64,000 nucleotides of DNA from Varroa destructor (GCF_002443255.2 NW_019211456.1:55389884-55453883), one strand, 5' to 3'; counted from the first letter of the stretch, positions 36,510-50,343 are shown. Notes: a model not told the origin generated them from the sequence alone. Translations and numbers: made by a program.

Positions 36510-39500
36510 ATAACCGCAGCGATTGTAGCCACTTCTCAGTCGCTCTTCTTCGCTACTCGAGTAGCAACGGCCATTTATCGGCCACGACCAATCCTGCCGC
36601 AAATTTCATATTTGAGACGCTCAAACTATACAAATTTCTGATGTGCCGAAGAAAGATAGACAAGAAGGTTAGTAGGCGTTCGTCTTCATTTAATCCTTTT
36701 AGTGTGTATGATCTGGTTACATGGGCAACAGGATTCAGATACGACTGTGGCCTTCCTGGCCAGTCTGTTATGAGCAGTTCAGACATGTGGGAAAAGTACA
36801 AAAAACCAAAAATTTTATTGGTAACGTAAAACGTCAAAAAAGTCACAGCAGTAATACCTCTAAGAATGTCCCAGTTTATGCAGTGCGGTAGGGCATTGTA
36901 GAAGAAGCGTGAGAGACGCGAGATGAATGTAAAATACAGTACTCTAAATCGCATGTGGTATTCTCAATAGCTTCAAAGTTGGTTGGCGTGGACTTAACGG
37001 AAAGCCACCGTAATGAGCCCCAAACTAGTGGCTCTCAGGTGCTAATTGTAGCACTGACACGCCTGCAAATATAATATTGGCAGCGAGTACTAACTTGTCC
37101 AATGAGTACGTTACGGAACTTTTTTCACTTGTACTACACTTGATGAATGGTATTTTTTCTTCAGTTTGACATACTTAAAAAGTACTATCGAGGCAGGTCT
37201 CTGCAGTAGTCCAAATATATTCGGGAATTCACCACGATCAAGACGGAGCATTGCGGTCAAAGCGAGTTGCAGAAGCATGAAGTATGCCATGCGAAGAGGC
37301 ATGCCAACGAGCCAGTCAAAGGCATTAAGTTCTGATCAGATTTTCGCAAAGTTCTGCGAGCTAAGCTATTGGAAGGTTTCTCATTATTTCTTGTGATCGC
37401 TTTTTGCAAATGTAAGTGTACCAGTTTTCCTTGATCTTGCATTCGTCAAGTGAGTTGATCCTTGTCGCTTGTATAATCGTTTACCTTACGCAAATCTATG
37501 GTAAGGAGACCGCCGATATCAGCGTGACAACTCTGGTCACATTTTTAGAGCAGTCTGAGTTAGTCAGCAAGAGCCTCTAAGGTGTTACTATTGACGAAGC
37601 GCAGTAACGAGAAACTGAGCACAGAATTCATGAGTAAGTCGAAAAAGACGTTATATACAGTTTTATGCATGGCGCGTGCTGTCCGTTTCACAGTGTTGAC
37701 CATTGTGAGCAAGCGTACTTCAAGCGAAACGTCAGTGGCAGAAAAAAAGCTGGCGACAAAGCACTCAAGCTTTGCGGTGACGATGATGAGCAGGAAAATG
37801 GAGACTCATTTCAAAGAATGTCTCCAAACCAGGTGCTAGCAATTATTGACGGTGGTCACGGCAGGACATATTCAACCATCCCGGTGGTTTTAAGTAAGGT
37901 GGAGCACTCCACTGCAATGCATGATGAGTTCTTGCGAATTCAGCACGAGCTCACAAAAAAGGAACTGTCAGTTGTTCTAGTCCCCGCTATCAGGTAGAAT
38001 GGATTCCTAAGGGTTTTAAAAAGGTTTCAAGAGCTTTTCAAATCTCTACAAAAATTCTTCAGGAGCCATAAGTTTGTCTTTTCTGTAATCGACCGTAACC
38101 AGATGAATGGAACACGTTCTGGATCTCGTCCATGGCTGCAGCGGACTTCTGCAACGTGAGGGCTTTTCTCTAAGAGAAACAGAACTTTGGAGTACCTTCT
38201 GATACCCCCTGAAACACATTCCCCCGTGTTTGCTAGCGGCATGTTTGAGGTTCTCGCAACCCGGGTGGGTTAGATAGACGAATCCGTCTTTAACGCTCTA
38301 ATTAAACGCAATATGTAATCATTCCCAGTACCAGTGCCCAGCGACGACAATTCAGGGTGCTCTTACATTATTTGTGAAACTCGTGAGAGCCGTTACTCAG
38401 CAGTCAGTCACCGACAATTCGCACCGCGCTAAATTTCTGTGAACTGAACCCCATGTAAAGAAGTCGACCTCTTTGTCCACCTAGCTCCCCTCCAGAAAGA
38501 ATGTTCTCATTGTGGCCTATAGTGAAAACCGAGTATGAAAACTGTTTCTCAAAGAAACGGTTCCGTAGGGAAATGTTTCTAAAATATGTATACGACAAAC
38601 AATCTAAGCTTGCGCAAATGTTGACCATTCTTATTCATACAAGGTACGTCAAAATGAAGGTCCGTTAATAGTCATATGTTCACTGTGTTCAATAAGTTTA
38701 TGGTCTTTTCATCAAACTTCAGTTGAATATAATAATCAGTGTATACAGCATGCATTTTTGGACATCATAGGTTTGAATGCGAGCAGAAAAATTACAGCAT
38801 ACTTATTCGGCACAGACAGTATATACTCAGCTTTAGCGAATGGCACAAAAGAATGCTTTTTTCGCCTATCCTCGTAACATGATAGAGAGACTTTTCTTAT
38901 GGTTAGCCCTAACTATAATTTTTTTCTTACTCATATTCTCATTTTCCCACAGCTTTATACATTGCAATTTAGTCTGACGTTTTATGAAAATACGTTAAAG
39001 TTATATACTTCGGTTTTCTAACCTACAGGTACTGACTACGGACCATATACTTTCTTTGACGTATTCTACAAATTATTATTTAACTTGTTCTTCTTAATTT
39101 TTTATAGTGGTAGTATAACAGCCTATTTCGAATAACTTTTTTTGATTTTCTCGTCTACTTCCAACGTGTGCCACTAAATTAGCTCGGCTTAAGTACGCGA
39201 AACAAGGAGATCCGTTATCGTCAGTACTATTTATCTGCTACAACCAAGCGAGAAGCAGCCGAAAAGTGGCTACTGCCGCCTTGTCTACAGCCGTTATGTT
39301 TGTTCCACCTAGATCTTCACTCAAAAAAAAAGCGATGATTTACAATAGAATTGCGACCGCCGCATTCACTATGAATCGATTCCTACACGCCAAATAGTTA
39401 ATCGGTACGTTTCTTTGGTCCAGTTTCATCGAATCAATTACGTATTCAATAAAAAAGAAACCCGACGAATGAAGTCACGCAAGCATTCTGCTCGATAACA

Positions 39501-40850
39501 ACGCGAGGCCACATACAGGAAACATAGTCGAAGTACAAAGCTGCCCTCCTGGACTTAGAATGAGAGGTTTTGTTACACCCGTTATGCGCTGACGGCTTTT
39601 GATCTTTTCCGTTCACTGAAAAGGAAATCACATCACACTTATTTGACAGTGAAGGGAGCCTGAAAGTCTAGCTAAGCGAATGCTTCAATATAAAGTTTGA
39701 AAATTTCTAGCATGGGAAAAAGTCGTGAGCAATGACAGAGGATAGCATACATAACACAATAATTTATTGTCATAAGAGTGTTTCTATTCCGTAAAAGAAA
39801 CGTGGGAATTTTTCATTCTTATACATCTAATAAAGCGAAGCTAAGAACACGCCAATGACGCCAAAGAGACCCAAAGTTCACGTCGTTATAAGGTAGAATG
39901 CGCGTATCCTTCTTTTCCGCCGTAGTATACTGAGAAACTCAAGACCCCAGTGGTTGAGGCACTCCAAGCTAAGATTGCGCTGAAAAATACAATAAATATA
40001 TAATCTGCGTGCATAATGTAGCAATAACGACTAAAGGCAGTTATTTTAAGTTTCTTGTCAAAACAACCTATCTGACCCACATAATCATTCCAGAAAACCT
40101 TTAAACAAAATGTATTAAATAAAAAACGGTGACGATAAATACATATGAATCTATCGCCATCTAAAGATTTTTGAGCTTTGTTCCGGATCAATATTGAACT
40201 ACCTAGTAGAAAAGCAGAAGTATAAATTTTCTTTCGATACACGTCCTTTACAGCTCGGACTTAAAATTTTTAATTTCCTAATATCTTAAAAAATATTTCT
40301 TCACTTTTTTTCACTTGTTAGTGTTTTGGATAGTCAATACTATTAAAGAATCTTCGATTGAAGAAACATGAAGAAAAATATTATCCAATCGTATATCGTA
40401 GGTAGTGCTAATCCAACACTACAACAATACAATTAAATTAAAATTATGCGATGCAAAGGATAATAAAGCCTTAAAAATGCGAAATTCCGTCTAAAAAAAG
40501 AACTATCGTATACGTCAGGCGGTAGTCCTGCATTTTTTTCCAATACAAAGAACAACGTTCAGAAAAAAATTTGTTAAAAACATCATCTGTAAACAAATCT
40601 CCACGCCTTCTTGTAGTATATTGATTAACCACTTTTAGAAATCCTCCAAGATAAAAGTCTGTCAATAAAGAATTAGTGAATGAAATGAGTATTTAAACAT
40701 TCTCAAACGTATTTTAAACTATTATAAACAAATGAGATTTTTTATTTACCGTTGATAATTAATCGCTTGCTTGAAATATGTTTGCGTATCTTTATCGAGT
40801 ATATGTGTGGCTTTGTTTATAAATCCGATAGCGATCCCGATTCAAAATTG
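36510..40850. other. Gene-poor DNA with unassigned open frames
   Basis: Frames at 36553-36954 (minus, 133 codons, hydrophobic segments) and 37582-37997 (plus, two overlapping frames of 85 and 110 codons) are the longest. The second looks coding-like in codon choice but I cannot name it. The rest (38.3-40.8 kb) is AT-rich with nothing recognisable. Confidence 0.4.
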
Positions 40851-41000
40851 TGCAAAAAAACCGCTCGCGACCAACCTTTGGCCTAGGGTGCCGTACAACG
40901 AACCTAACAGTACAATCTTTCAAGTAGGCTATCGTCAACACGCGCGACGAAACGCGCGCTCTCAGTCTAGCAGACGACTCGCAGCTGTAAATATTAGTGT
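40850..41000 (+). promoter_or_regulatory. Likely UBA3 promoter/start region
   Basis: A short CpG-rich block (including ACACGCGCGACGAAACGCGC) stands out from very AT-rich surroundings, 170-320 bp ahead of the UBA3 start codon. It contains TCAGT at 40962-40966, which matches the arthropod initiator (TCA+1GT), and no TATA box at the right distance. A TSS near 40964 would give a 5' leader of about 207 nt if unspliced. Inferred from position and composition only. Confidence 0.35.
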
Positions 41001-41170
41001 CGGTTTAAAGTTGGTCTTTCGTATGGATACCGATCAACCTATAATTTGAAAAGAAACAACACATAAGTTAATATGCATTCTAGGTGGTGCATGTGAACTA
41101 ACACTTTGACAACGGAGTGTATGTATAGTTTCTTTCGTATGCATAGTTAGTTCAAAAACATCGTATTGCT

Positions 41171-44100
41171 ATGGAGGCGATGGATGATAGTCTCGGTGAT
41201 GCGGCAGAGAATGTGTGAGTTGTATGCTCATTTTGCTAACGTTAATTTTACCTTCGTATAACTGTTATGACTATTATCTGTTCATTATTTGCATTTGGTC
41301 CGTTATAAAAAAAAACCAAGCACAGCATGTTGGATTAGTGGAAAACTTTTGCTAAATTAAAAAAACGTTAGCAGAAATGCTTAATAATAATGCTCAATAA
41401 CTGATTTAAAAAATGAGAAGATAGATGAGCTTGGGAGGGAAAAGGTGTAATGAAAGCCTACACGATCAGCATCAACTGGACCCTCAGCAAATTGGTTACA
41501 TACATTAGTATACAGATAGACTCAGATGCATGGCACGTCTAAATTCAGCAGGTCGCGCCATGTGATCAGATACAGTTATCCTAACGTACCCTTCTTTAAT
41601 TTATAAATTATAAATATTCCAAGTATTATTAATATAAATATCTTCAAGGTTATCAGTTAAAATTGAGCGGCAACAAACTGATTGTTTTGTATAATAGAAA
41701 AAAAAACTATTATATATTTATTCAATTCCACAACTTGTGCACAAATATAGGTAAGGGTTGCTGTATATAAAGTGTGTGTCGTTCAAACGGAAACAACGTT
41801 GCACTTTGATAAGTTTGAACCAAGCAAGTTTACACAGCCAATTCTTTTTCGAAACTTTTTTCTTAACAAAATAAAATAAGATGGCTTCCGTTTGTTTTTT
41901 AGTGATTGGCCGTCTCGATGGTTGGATATCTCAAAGGTTCTCGACCGCAGCGGGCCGTTATCTGTTCCAGACTTTGAAGCTGGTCTGTTCAATATGATTC
42001 GAAATCAGTGTAAAATTCTCGTCATTGGAGCAGGCGGGCTTGGTTGCGAACTCCTCAAAAATCTTGTTTGTATCTCTTTGTTTTTTTTTTTTATATTTAG
42101 ATCATAAAATTAAAAGCTGTTGAGTGCTTCTTAACAGGGTCTATCTTTCTACTATCTTTACAATAGTCTTTTCTATTTTTATATATATTATTCTGTTTCT
42201 ACTAGCTTTACAATATTATTACGATATGCGAGAGAGGTAAATGGTCCTGCAAATGGTTACGAAACTTACAGTACAGCAAATGCGCAATGAGAATGGGTTG
42301 TTCATTTTTCGTGTCCAACTAATTGAAGTACTTGATATGAGCCCTAGAGACTCAACCCTTGTGTAGCTTTACTTTAATATTTTTCAGGAATAGCTGTATA
42401 ATAGTATTCGAGAGCTTTTTTGTCTATACGTTTCTGAAGCTTATGCATTAACCTAATAAAAGATTGCACTTCCTAATTTCAAATTTGCAGGCAATGATGG
42501 GCTTCGTGAATATTCACGTAATCGATATGGATACAATCGACTTATCAAACCTTAATCGGCAATTTCTTTTTCGGGAAAAAGATATCGGCAATTCAAAGGC
42601 TGAAGTAAGTATTTTTTTTCTGTTCTTTGCTTTTTTACATAGTACCCAACGAATGGGCGGACAAACATTTGTTGTTGAGAATTCTGTACTCGCAATTTGG
42701 TTTTTATATTTCTTACGTACTGTTTACCGAAATAACAATTTAGCTGAAGCATGGAAAAAATGTTTATTTGGCATTCAGCGTTACTATTCATAATAGTGCA
42801 TTAACAAAATTACCTTTATGTATCGTAACCATTTCTTCCTCATTATCATATCTTTGTTTTTTTAATATAAGTGGTTTGTTTCAGCAGCTTACAGACTCGT
42901 AGCTATAATTAATTGTTTCATGTATGCTTGGTCGCACCTGATTTTATGACGCCAGCATGCTCAATTGACAGTTTTGAGGTTCGGTTAATGCTGCATTTCT
43001 CACTAGTGTAATGAGGAATTTGAAAAAAAGAAGATTAAATGAAAAACATAATAAGGTTTCGGTAAAGTTTTAGAAGGTTTAAATTTAACTTTTGCTTTTG
43101 CATTGCAGAACGGAAAAGCCTGCGCAGTACGTTTCGTTTGTGCTTCCTTTTAAAAGAAGAATGAAAAGAGTTGTGAGGTATATACAACTAAAGATAACAA
43201 TGTCTTATCATCCTTTACTTTTAGGTTGCTGCTGAATTCATTAATAACCGCGTGCCTGGCGTCAAAGTAACGCCATATTTCGCCCGAATCGAGGATAAAC
43301 CCGTCGAATTCTACGAAACCTTCAGTATCATTGTTTGCGGTCTTGACGCAATTGCTCCTCGAAGGTATTGCCATTAATGGTGGAAAATCATACAACAGAT
43401 ACTCACATTCTTTTTTTACCCGACAACCTGCGGGTTGCGTATTTTATTTAAACTTGAATGGGCTTCCGAACGTCAGAAGAAAATAGGTATTATATTTAGC
43501 ATGCAGCAGGGCGATGCGTCAGACATAATACGATTAATTGGAGTGGATTTACCACAACGATAACTTTAACCATGACTATGTTCTCTTAAAGTTATTTTTA
43601 ACTTAAGTCAGTAAGATGATTTCAATTCACGCAAAACAGATATAATTTCCTCTTAACAAGCACTTTGATTTTACGATTTGCTGAAAGTTGTAAAGTCGAC
43701 TCGGGGTACTTGTTGTGAGATTGTCACAGTTGTGCAGTTGTATCCTACTTTTCATTCATTTATTATTGCTTACTTTGTATAGATGGATCAATCGATTAAT
43801 ATGCTCAATGTGCGAATACAATGATGACGGCGAACTACAACCAGATACTGTACATCCCCTTGTCGATGGCGGAACCGAAGGATTCAAAGGGAATGCAAGG
43901 CAAGTAGTCACTCCTTGTCTGTGTATTTTGAAATACGCGAATATTAGTTATATTGTATATAGTTCATCTTGGTATAACTAATTTCTGTCGTCTTTATTTT
44001 TCTAGAGTAATTGCCCCAGGCTTGACTGCATGCGTTGAGTGCATACTTGATTACTATCCACCGCAGGACAAGTTTCCTATGTGCACATTAGCGCAGACCC

Positions 44101-47100
44101 CACGCCTACCAGAACACTGCGTTGAATATGTGAAAATAGTTCAGTGGCCAAAGGACAATCCATTTGGTGGAGGTATGACTGCAGTAGTGTAGCAGAGCAC
44201 TAAAATGATTGCTTGGTGTTGGGTATCTAATCATGATTTCAGAAAAATCAAAAATTGTTAACGCCATCTCGATAGCTGGAGTCATCGATGTTTTGTTAGA
44301 TCCAATGCTATATCATTTGATCTAGTAATTGTTCCAGTATCAGAAATAGGCTTATGCCCAGGCTGCCTTTTTAGGAAAAACCTATTACAAAACTTTGAAT
44401 GTCCAATTCCACATTCCTTTCTTACGTAGCCATTGGTCACTCGATGACTATCATTAGGCAAAAGCAGCTTGAATGAAAGCACTTATATAAAATAATCTAT
44501 TACTACATGATGTGGGCTATTGATACATCACCCACAAACCAGTTACTGAAAAAAAGATTTATGAAATTATCCATATGAAATCTGAGACAAGGCATACGGA
44601 ATAATGTATATTAACAGGATAGACTAATGGACTAGCAAAATACACTAATTTCGCGTCATCTTGTTACAGAATCCACTGAGATTGATGGAGATAATCCGGA
44701 ACATGTCGCATGGATTCACGAGCGTTCGGTGGAACGAGCTGCCCAACATGGTATTCTCGGGCCAACTTATCGGCTGACTCATGGCGTAATCAAAAACATC
44801 ATTCCTGCTGTTGCCTCCACGAACGCAGTTATTGCTGCTATTTGCGCCAATGAAGTTTTTAAAATTGCATACTGGTACGTGCTTATAGATTAATGGTCAG
44901 ACAAAATACGTTTCGGCTATTCTAAGGTATGGTAAATAAATAGGTCAATAAACAACGTATCAAAGGTATTTGAATTTCCGCAAATATACCGGGTATCTTA
45001 AAATAAGTATATGCAGATTAAATTCTTATAATTTCGATTTCCATTTACAAGAATCTCTATTCAAATTCAAAAGAATATAAATAAAGTGTATAACTTTCTT
45101 ACTACCGCAGAAGTTCGTAATTAGCACCGTGCTGGTTAGTACACCTCTAATAATATCCGGCTCTTAATTTACAATTTAACGATAAAGATTTTCTTAGTGT
45201 TGTAGCGCGTTATTGCTCAACTGTGGCTTTTAAATTTTTTAGCGTGATTGGTTTTTCGGTGCAGACCTCATTTTTGAAGTGTCTTCGCAGAAAAAAAGTC
45301 AGAAAAATGAACAGCTTATTATGAGACTACTTCCTTTAAATCATTCGTTTGGAAAGTTTGGCACCAAGATATGTTTGTACATCACAATGATAGTGTGAAA
45401 ATAAATTTCACCACAGCCCGCCCGAGTACGTAGTACTGTCAAAAAGGAATACTTTAATTAATGTTTTGCGCGAAATATCGCACCGCACTGTAACTTCTGG
45501 TAAGTTTACTTAGTAACATGTGGATCTTCAATCCCTTTCTATTTGCAACGATACTGAACGATTGAACCAGTTAATTTGGATGTAGCTTCATCACTTCAAG
45601 CAATCTTGCCCGAAAACCAGGTGTCCTATTTACACTTTTCCAAGTACCATTCGCAAAATCCTTGTTTGGTCAAGAACCTGCTCGTTAATAACATGCACAA
45701 TTGTTGAAATATAATTTGTCGAGTGCGATGGATATTTGATTTGCTGATGTCAAGCTTAAGACTTGGTTGCCTTATAGATTTTGGGAATGTTTCGTTATAG
45801 CTTTCCAGTACGCTTTAATACTGGCTAGTGAAGACCATCGATGTTTTTTGTATTCCGAAAAATGTTCAACGATTCCATTGATTTCAAACTTATCCTTTAT
45901 CCGTCTAAATATAATTCGCATTGGCGGATCTGCTTAAAATGCCTTGCAATATTTTTTTCTGCTATATTTTTACACTCCTAATCGTATACAAAAATATTTT
46001 TTGCTCAAAAATTAAATTTTGGTTCATCTTTTATTTCCGACTAATTATAACTTAAAAAGAAAGAATAATTAGAAAGTTATGATCTTTTAAATAGTGCGCA
46101 CATTCCTTTGGGATACCCCGTGTCATAGGTGACCTTGATTATAGTACTATAAGGAAATGCTGTTACGGCAAAAATCTTTTTGGTCTAAATGAGATGCAAA
46201 AAAACTGCCATCCATCCATGTGCCTACCCCAATTTACAATCTTTGAACGCCAGTGCATTTAAAGTTCCCACAAAGATCGAATCCACAATATTTTAAACAC
46301 AAGTGACATATTACTATTCGAAAACATCATTCCTATTGTCCACCTAACAGGTTTTAATTTTTGGTAATTCTCTTTCCATTTTGTTGTTAAATAATACAAC
46401 CTATAATTTAAGAATTTTGCGTACTTACACAAGCGAATCATGGACTTTGTAATTTGCGGTCATTCTTTGTGCTCTCTATAGCGCCCTCTGGCGGCATTGG
46501 GCAAAAACAGTTTTGTTTAGTGCAAAGTCAGGTTGCCCGTGTGTGCACAAGAGAGAAAGAAATTGTGCATTCATTGTTATAAGAAAATTATATTTGCTAG
46601 TAAATTATTTACATAGTCGCGTGGCGTAAAAGTAATTCCTTGGTATATGTTCGTTCTACGTTTGTAGCAAATTACAACCTATGTGTTTATTCAATGTTGT
46701 TTTAATATTTGAGCCTCACCGCACCGTTGTTGGGTGCACCTGTTGGCATTGTGCCACGGCCGGTGTATTGTGAGGTTAATGACAGACGTCGCGTGATACT
46801 ATTATCGAGTTTCGCAATTGATAAGGTGTTGTATTATATAATTGGCATTTATTTGATAGTGTTTTTTTCCCACTCTATTTTTATTATATATTTGAAAACA
46901 TAATTATTCTGCATTGCAATAAAAATATTTTTTATTCGTTAAGCAAATTTGGCTAAACAATGATGAGTAGGTTTTACAGATAAGTGAGACAAATGGACAA
47001 ATGAAGTTAGGTAAAGATGAAGCACGTACGAAAACAGCAATATCCTGAGATTCCACATTAATTAATTAATTAAACGCATCTAGAAACGACCGGTTTGGTT

Positions 47101-48287
47101 TGATACTTTATCTTTACACATTCTATGCATTAGTGGACTATATTACTGATTACTTTCATAAATATGATTCGCGTGTAGATATTTGTTGTCCAAAAGTCTC
47201 GTACTTTTTAATACAGAATTTTTTTTTCATTTCAGCTGTTACCCAAACCTTAAGTCATACGTTAGTTTTAACGACTCATACGGAATTTTTACAAACACTC
47301 ATGAAGCGGAGAGACTGCCTGATTGTATGGCATGTTCAATAAAGCCCCGAAATCTCACCTTTAAGGAAGAGGTACGTTTCACCATCGCATGTGCCAAAGC
47401 AAAAAAGAGACTGACATGTTTCATTCAATATAAATAAAAAAAATGTGTTCTGGTTATTTCGTAAACTATACAATGTTGTGTCTGATCCCATTGAGTACTA
47501 CAACGTATTCCTCACTGAGTTACTACTACCACTGTTATTGTTTTTTACAAATAAGGAAAACTGGATATATTATGCCACTTCTATTACTCCTATTAAATCC
47601 TACATTTAATTATATGAATTGTATGGATGTCTTCTCATTTCAGACGACACTTGGTGATGTACTAGACTTTTTGAAGGAGTCTTCACAATACCAGATGATG
47701 AATCCTGGTGTTACAACAACAACAGAATCCGGCAACAAGACGCTTTATATGCCTGGAATTGCAGCGCTTGAGAATGCCACGAAAGAAAACCTTGAAAAGA
47801 CCCTTATTGGTAAGTTACTATTTCAATCAATACGTTTGATTCAATGACTCCACATATTGTGTCAAATATTCTACTGTAGTATCTGTTTTGAATCATGGTC
47901 AGTTTTCCAAGTACGTTCAATTTTACCGTACCTTGCTTTTTTGCTATGCGCTAGCGATGCAGGCTTTGCTTGAGTAGGTAAGAATGGGACTAGAGTGCTA
48001 ATAAGTAGAATTCAAGCTGATTGAGTACGTGATATGGATATCTTAATAGATGGGCTACACTTGTTCCTAGCGATTCGGAAGTTTTTGTTAAAAACGGCAG
48101 GATCTATCTTCGGGAATTCGTGGAAAACGTTTTGTACTTTTGTTATCGCTTCTATGATGACCGTAACAAGATTTTTTTGTGGTAATCTCTTATTGTTTCA
48201 GAGTTAGGATTTGTAAATGGTCAGCAGATACTTGTCAACGATAAGACCTCTCCAACAGGGTTCACCTTCAACATTTATTTTAAATAA
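41171..48287 (+). CDS. UBA3: NEDD8-activating enzyme E1 catalytic subunit UBA3 (ten exons)
   Basis: Together with APPBP1/NAE1, UBA3 adenylates NEDD8, takes it as a thioester and passes it to UBC12 for cullin neddylation. Exons: 41171-41214, 41903-42065, 42491-42604, 43225-43364, 43783-43899, 44006-44172, 44670-44874, 47236-47371, 47644-47809 and 48202-48287. The sum is 1338 nt, or 445 residues (human 463), in frame throughout. Visible features are the ThiF-type loop GAGGLG (57-62), the ATP/Mg block [16 protein letters not shown] (81-96), zinc-binding CVEC (202, 205) and CMAC (347, 350), the catalytic Cys219 in [16 protein letters not shown], and a C-terminal ubiquitin-fold E2-binding domain (about 360-445). 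The start [15 protein letters not shown] precedes the conserved [13 protein letters not shown]; no better start was seen. All introns are GT-AG except intron 5 (GC-AG). AATAAA overlaps the stop codon (48283-48288). No broken motif was found. Confidence 0.97.
44987..46122 (-). mobile_element. Decayed mariner-like element in UBA3 intron 7
   Basis: The element lies antisense in the 2.36-kb intron 7 of UBA3. The ends are inverted repeats: the left end reads CCGGGTATCTTAAAATAAGT and the reverse complement of the right end reads CGGGGTATCCCAAAGGAATG, with similarity continuing for about 45 bp. A TA sits beside the left end (44987-44988) and a mutated TG beside the right. The minus strand carries transposase traces: [20 protein letters not shown] (helix-turn-helix region), FCEWYLEKC, and [17 protein letters not shown] followed by GIEDPHVTK (first catalytic Asp block, near 45500-45600), then [11 protein letters not shown]. 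Stops and frameshifts interrupt it, so it is non-autonomous. At about 1.13 kb it is nearly full length. It accounts for the large size of this intron. Confidence 0.8.
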
Positions 48288-48289
48288 AA

Positions 48290-50265
48290 CAGCAATACCG
48301 AAGCAAATTGAGTCGTATATGCGGATTTCGGATCTGATCTACAGTCGCCAATGGAGAAAGAATATTGCTGGGTTGAATGGATTTTTTTATATTTAGTGTC
48401 TTTATTCGCATTGTTTCCTCTACTTGTTGAGTATTTATTTTTTAACACTTAATTAAAAATATTATAGTTAGCTATATGCGCGTTATTATTTGATGGGTGT
48501 AATAACTTTTGGTATCTAATTTGCCCTTGCTTTGAATTCCTTTCCGACGAATATTTAATTTCTCAAAGCTGAAACACCAATTTGCTCAAAGACAGCTTAC
48601 AGGTTTGTTACCACCTAACACGGCAGAACCTTGTGCTCTTTTTTTCAGTACTTGCAAAAATATTAAATTTGGTCATCCTACAAATTCAGAACTGGAAAAT
48701 GTCCCTGCCAGCATTGTTTGCTTATGTTGCTTGTTCATTTTGTTAAAAAGTGTTAATAATACACTACACTATCTAATTTTTGGAAGGTGTTTTATTCTAC
48801 TATTAGTTCGCTTCTCATAAACGCTGTGCGCTAACAACACCACTTTTACCTATTGTCATTCATTAATGAGTTCATAACACTAACTTATAACGCTCTATTT
48901 TAGCAGAGGCCGCTTGGTAAACAAAATATGATGATCCGAATCATTTTGCTATTAGAACATAGTAAAACTGTTAGTTACGAAAACCTGCAATAAAAGCAAC
49001 CGGTTGTGTGTCCATATTCCTTATGATTAAACACAAACACAGTGTAAATTTTTTGTAACGGAGAATTAGTATTATTGTTAATCACATAGCACTCGTTGGA
49101 TCGGCGGTTTAATTGTTGAGCTATCTAGATGAATATTAATTTTAATTTAAAAACCCTACAAATTGCGTAGAAGTCTAGATTTTCAATCTACAACTAGAAT
49201 TCGTCCTTTATAGAAGGCAGAATTTAAACCTGTGATAGACCTGTATCATACTGCATTCGCGTGCGTCGATTTAAGCATGTGATGAAAACAGCGGTTCAAA
49301 AACCTGAAAAAAACTAAGTCCGTTGAATGAATAGCAGGTTAAAGGGAAAATTTCTCAGCTTGATAGTAGTTTTCTATGCTGTTGGATCATTTATAAGGCC
49401 CTTACCATGAAGCAAACTCAGTCCACGATTTCTAAACTATGTGGGTTAATAAATTAAAATTCATTATTTACTCCACCACCTGTTTTCTAAAAGTTAGACA
49501 CTCTTAACACGATCCTCTGTTAATGCCCGTTAAACCCAATTACCAAAAATGAATAAAAAAAAAAAAGAGAAACATTCTTTTTGAGATATTTAGCAAACGT
49601 CTTTCAAGTGGTGGAAACTCTCTTCGTATTGTCAATCAAACTTTAACTCATGCGCTGTTGTCTCAGTAGCATATATCTGCATTTGAGAAAAAATTAGCAT
49701 GCAGCCTTCGGAGATACTTTTCAAATTACTAGCGCACTGTAAAATAATAAAGATCCCATAAACAAAAAAAAAACGTAGAACTTTCAAGCTTGGAATAATT
49801 TAACTAAGAAGTTTTCAATGCCTGTTATCGCCATTTGACCTATTAAACCATACAAGCTTCAGACAAGGTTATTAAGATATTCATATGGTATAGGTATTGT
49901 ACATCACTTACAAGCGCCCGCCATTTCCAACATAGTATTTACAGCAACAACGACAAATAAGTCGCTTTTCGATTTACGGGGCCCAGAACTGGTCCAAATA
50001 ATTTACATGTATCGAACATAAAGGGTTGATGAACCATTACAAATAAAGTTTATATTTCATATCGACTGTTAATCATACGTAATCAATGCGTAAAACAACC
50101 CACAGGAAGCGACTTGTCTCTTCATTTGGAGCTGTGTTATATAATTATATTTTTTTATGACGTTCCGGCCAGGGTGCCGTCATAAAGGCATTGCCACTAG
50201 AATTCGTTGACTTTTACCGCACCGGATGTTTTCAGATCGACGGAGTTTGACACCAGACAGCATTT
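48290..50265. other. Spacer between UBA3 and RPL37A
   Basis: AT-rich, no open frame with a recognisable domain. It holds the UBA3 3' end and the presumed RPL37A promoter. If RPL37A has a 5' UTR intron, its first exon could lie here. Confidence 0.5.
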
Positions 50266-50277
50266 AGATGTCTGCAA

Positions 50278-50290
50278 CCTTTTCGCTTCC
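50278..50290 (+). promoter_or_regulatory. Possible 5'TOP transcription start of RPL37A
   Basis: CCTTTTCGCTTCC is a pyrimidine tract resembling the 5' terminal oligopyrimidine start of ribosomal protein mRNAs, 54-66 nt ahead of the ATG. TOP tracts couple translation to growth signalling. A TTTGCAG directly before AAAAATGG could instead be a splice acceptor, in which case the true TOP start is further upstream. Inference from sequence only. Confidence 0.35.
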
Positions 50291-50343
50291 TAGCGTGCAC
50301 GCGTGTACATAGTGTACTATTTTTACCAAAACTTTGCAGAAAA

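Noticed and set aside
36553..36954. 133-codon minus-strand ORF after the mariner remnant
   Set aside because: Two hydrophobic stretches suggested a membrane protein, but no family signature or splice borders could be found.
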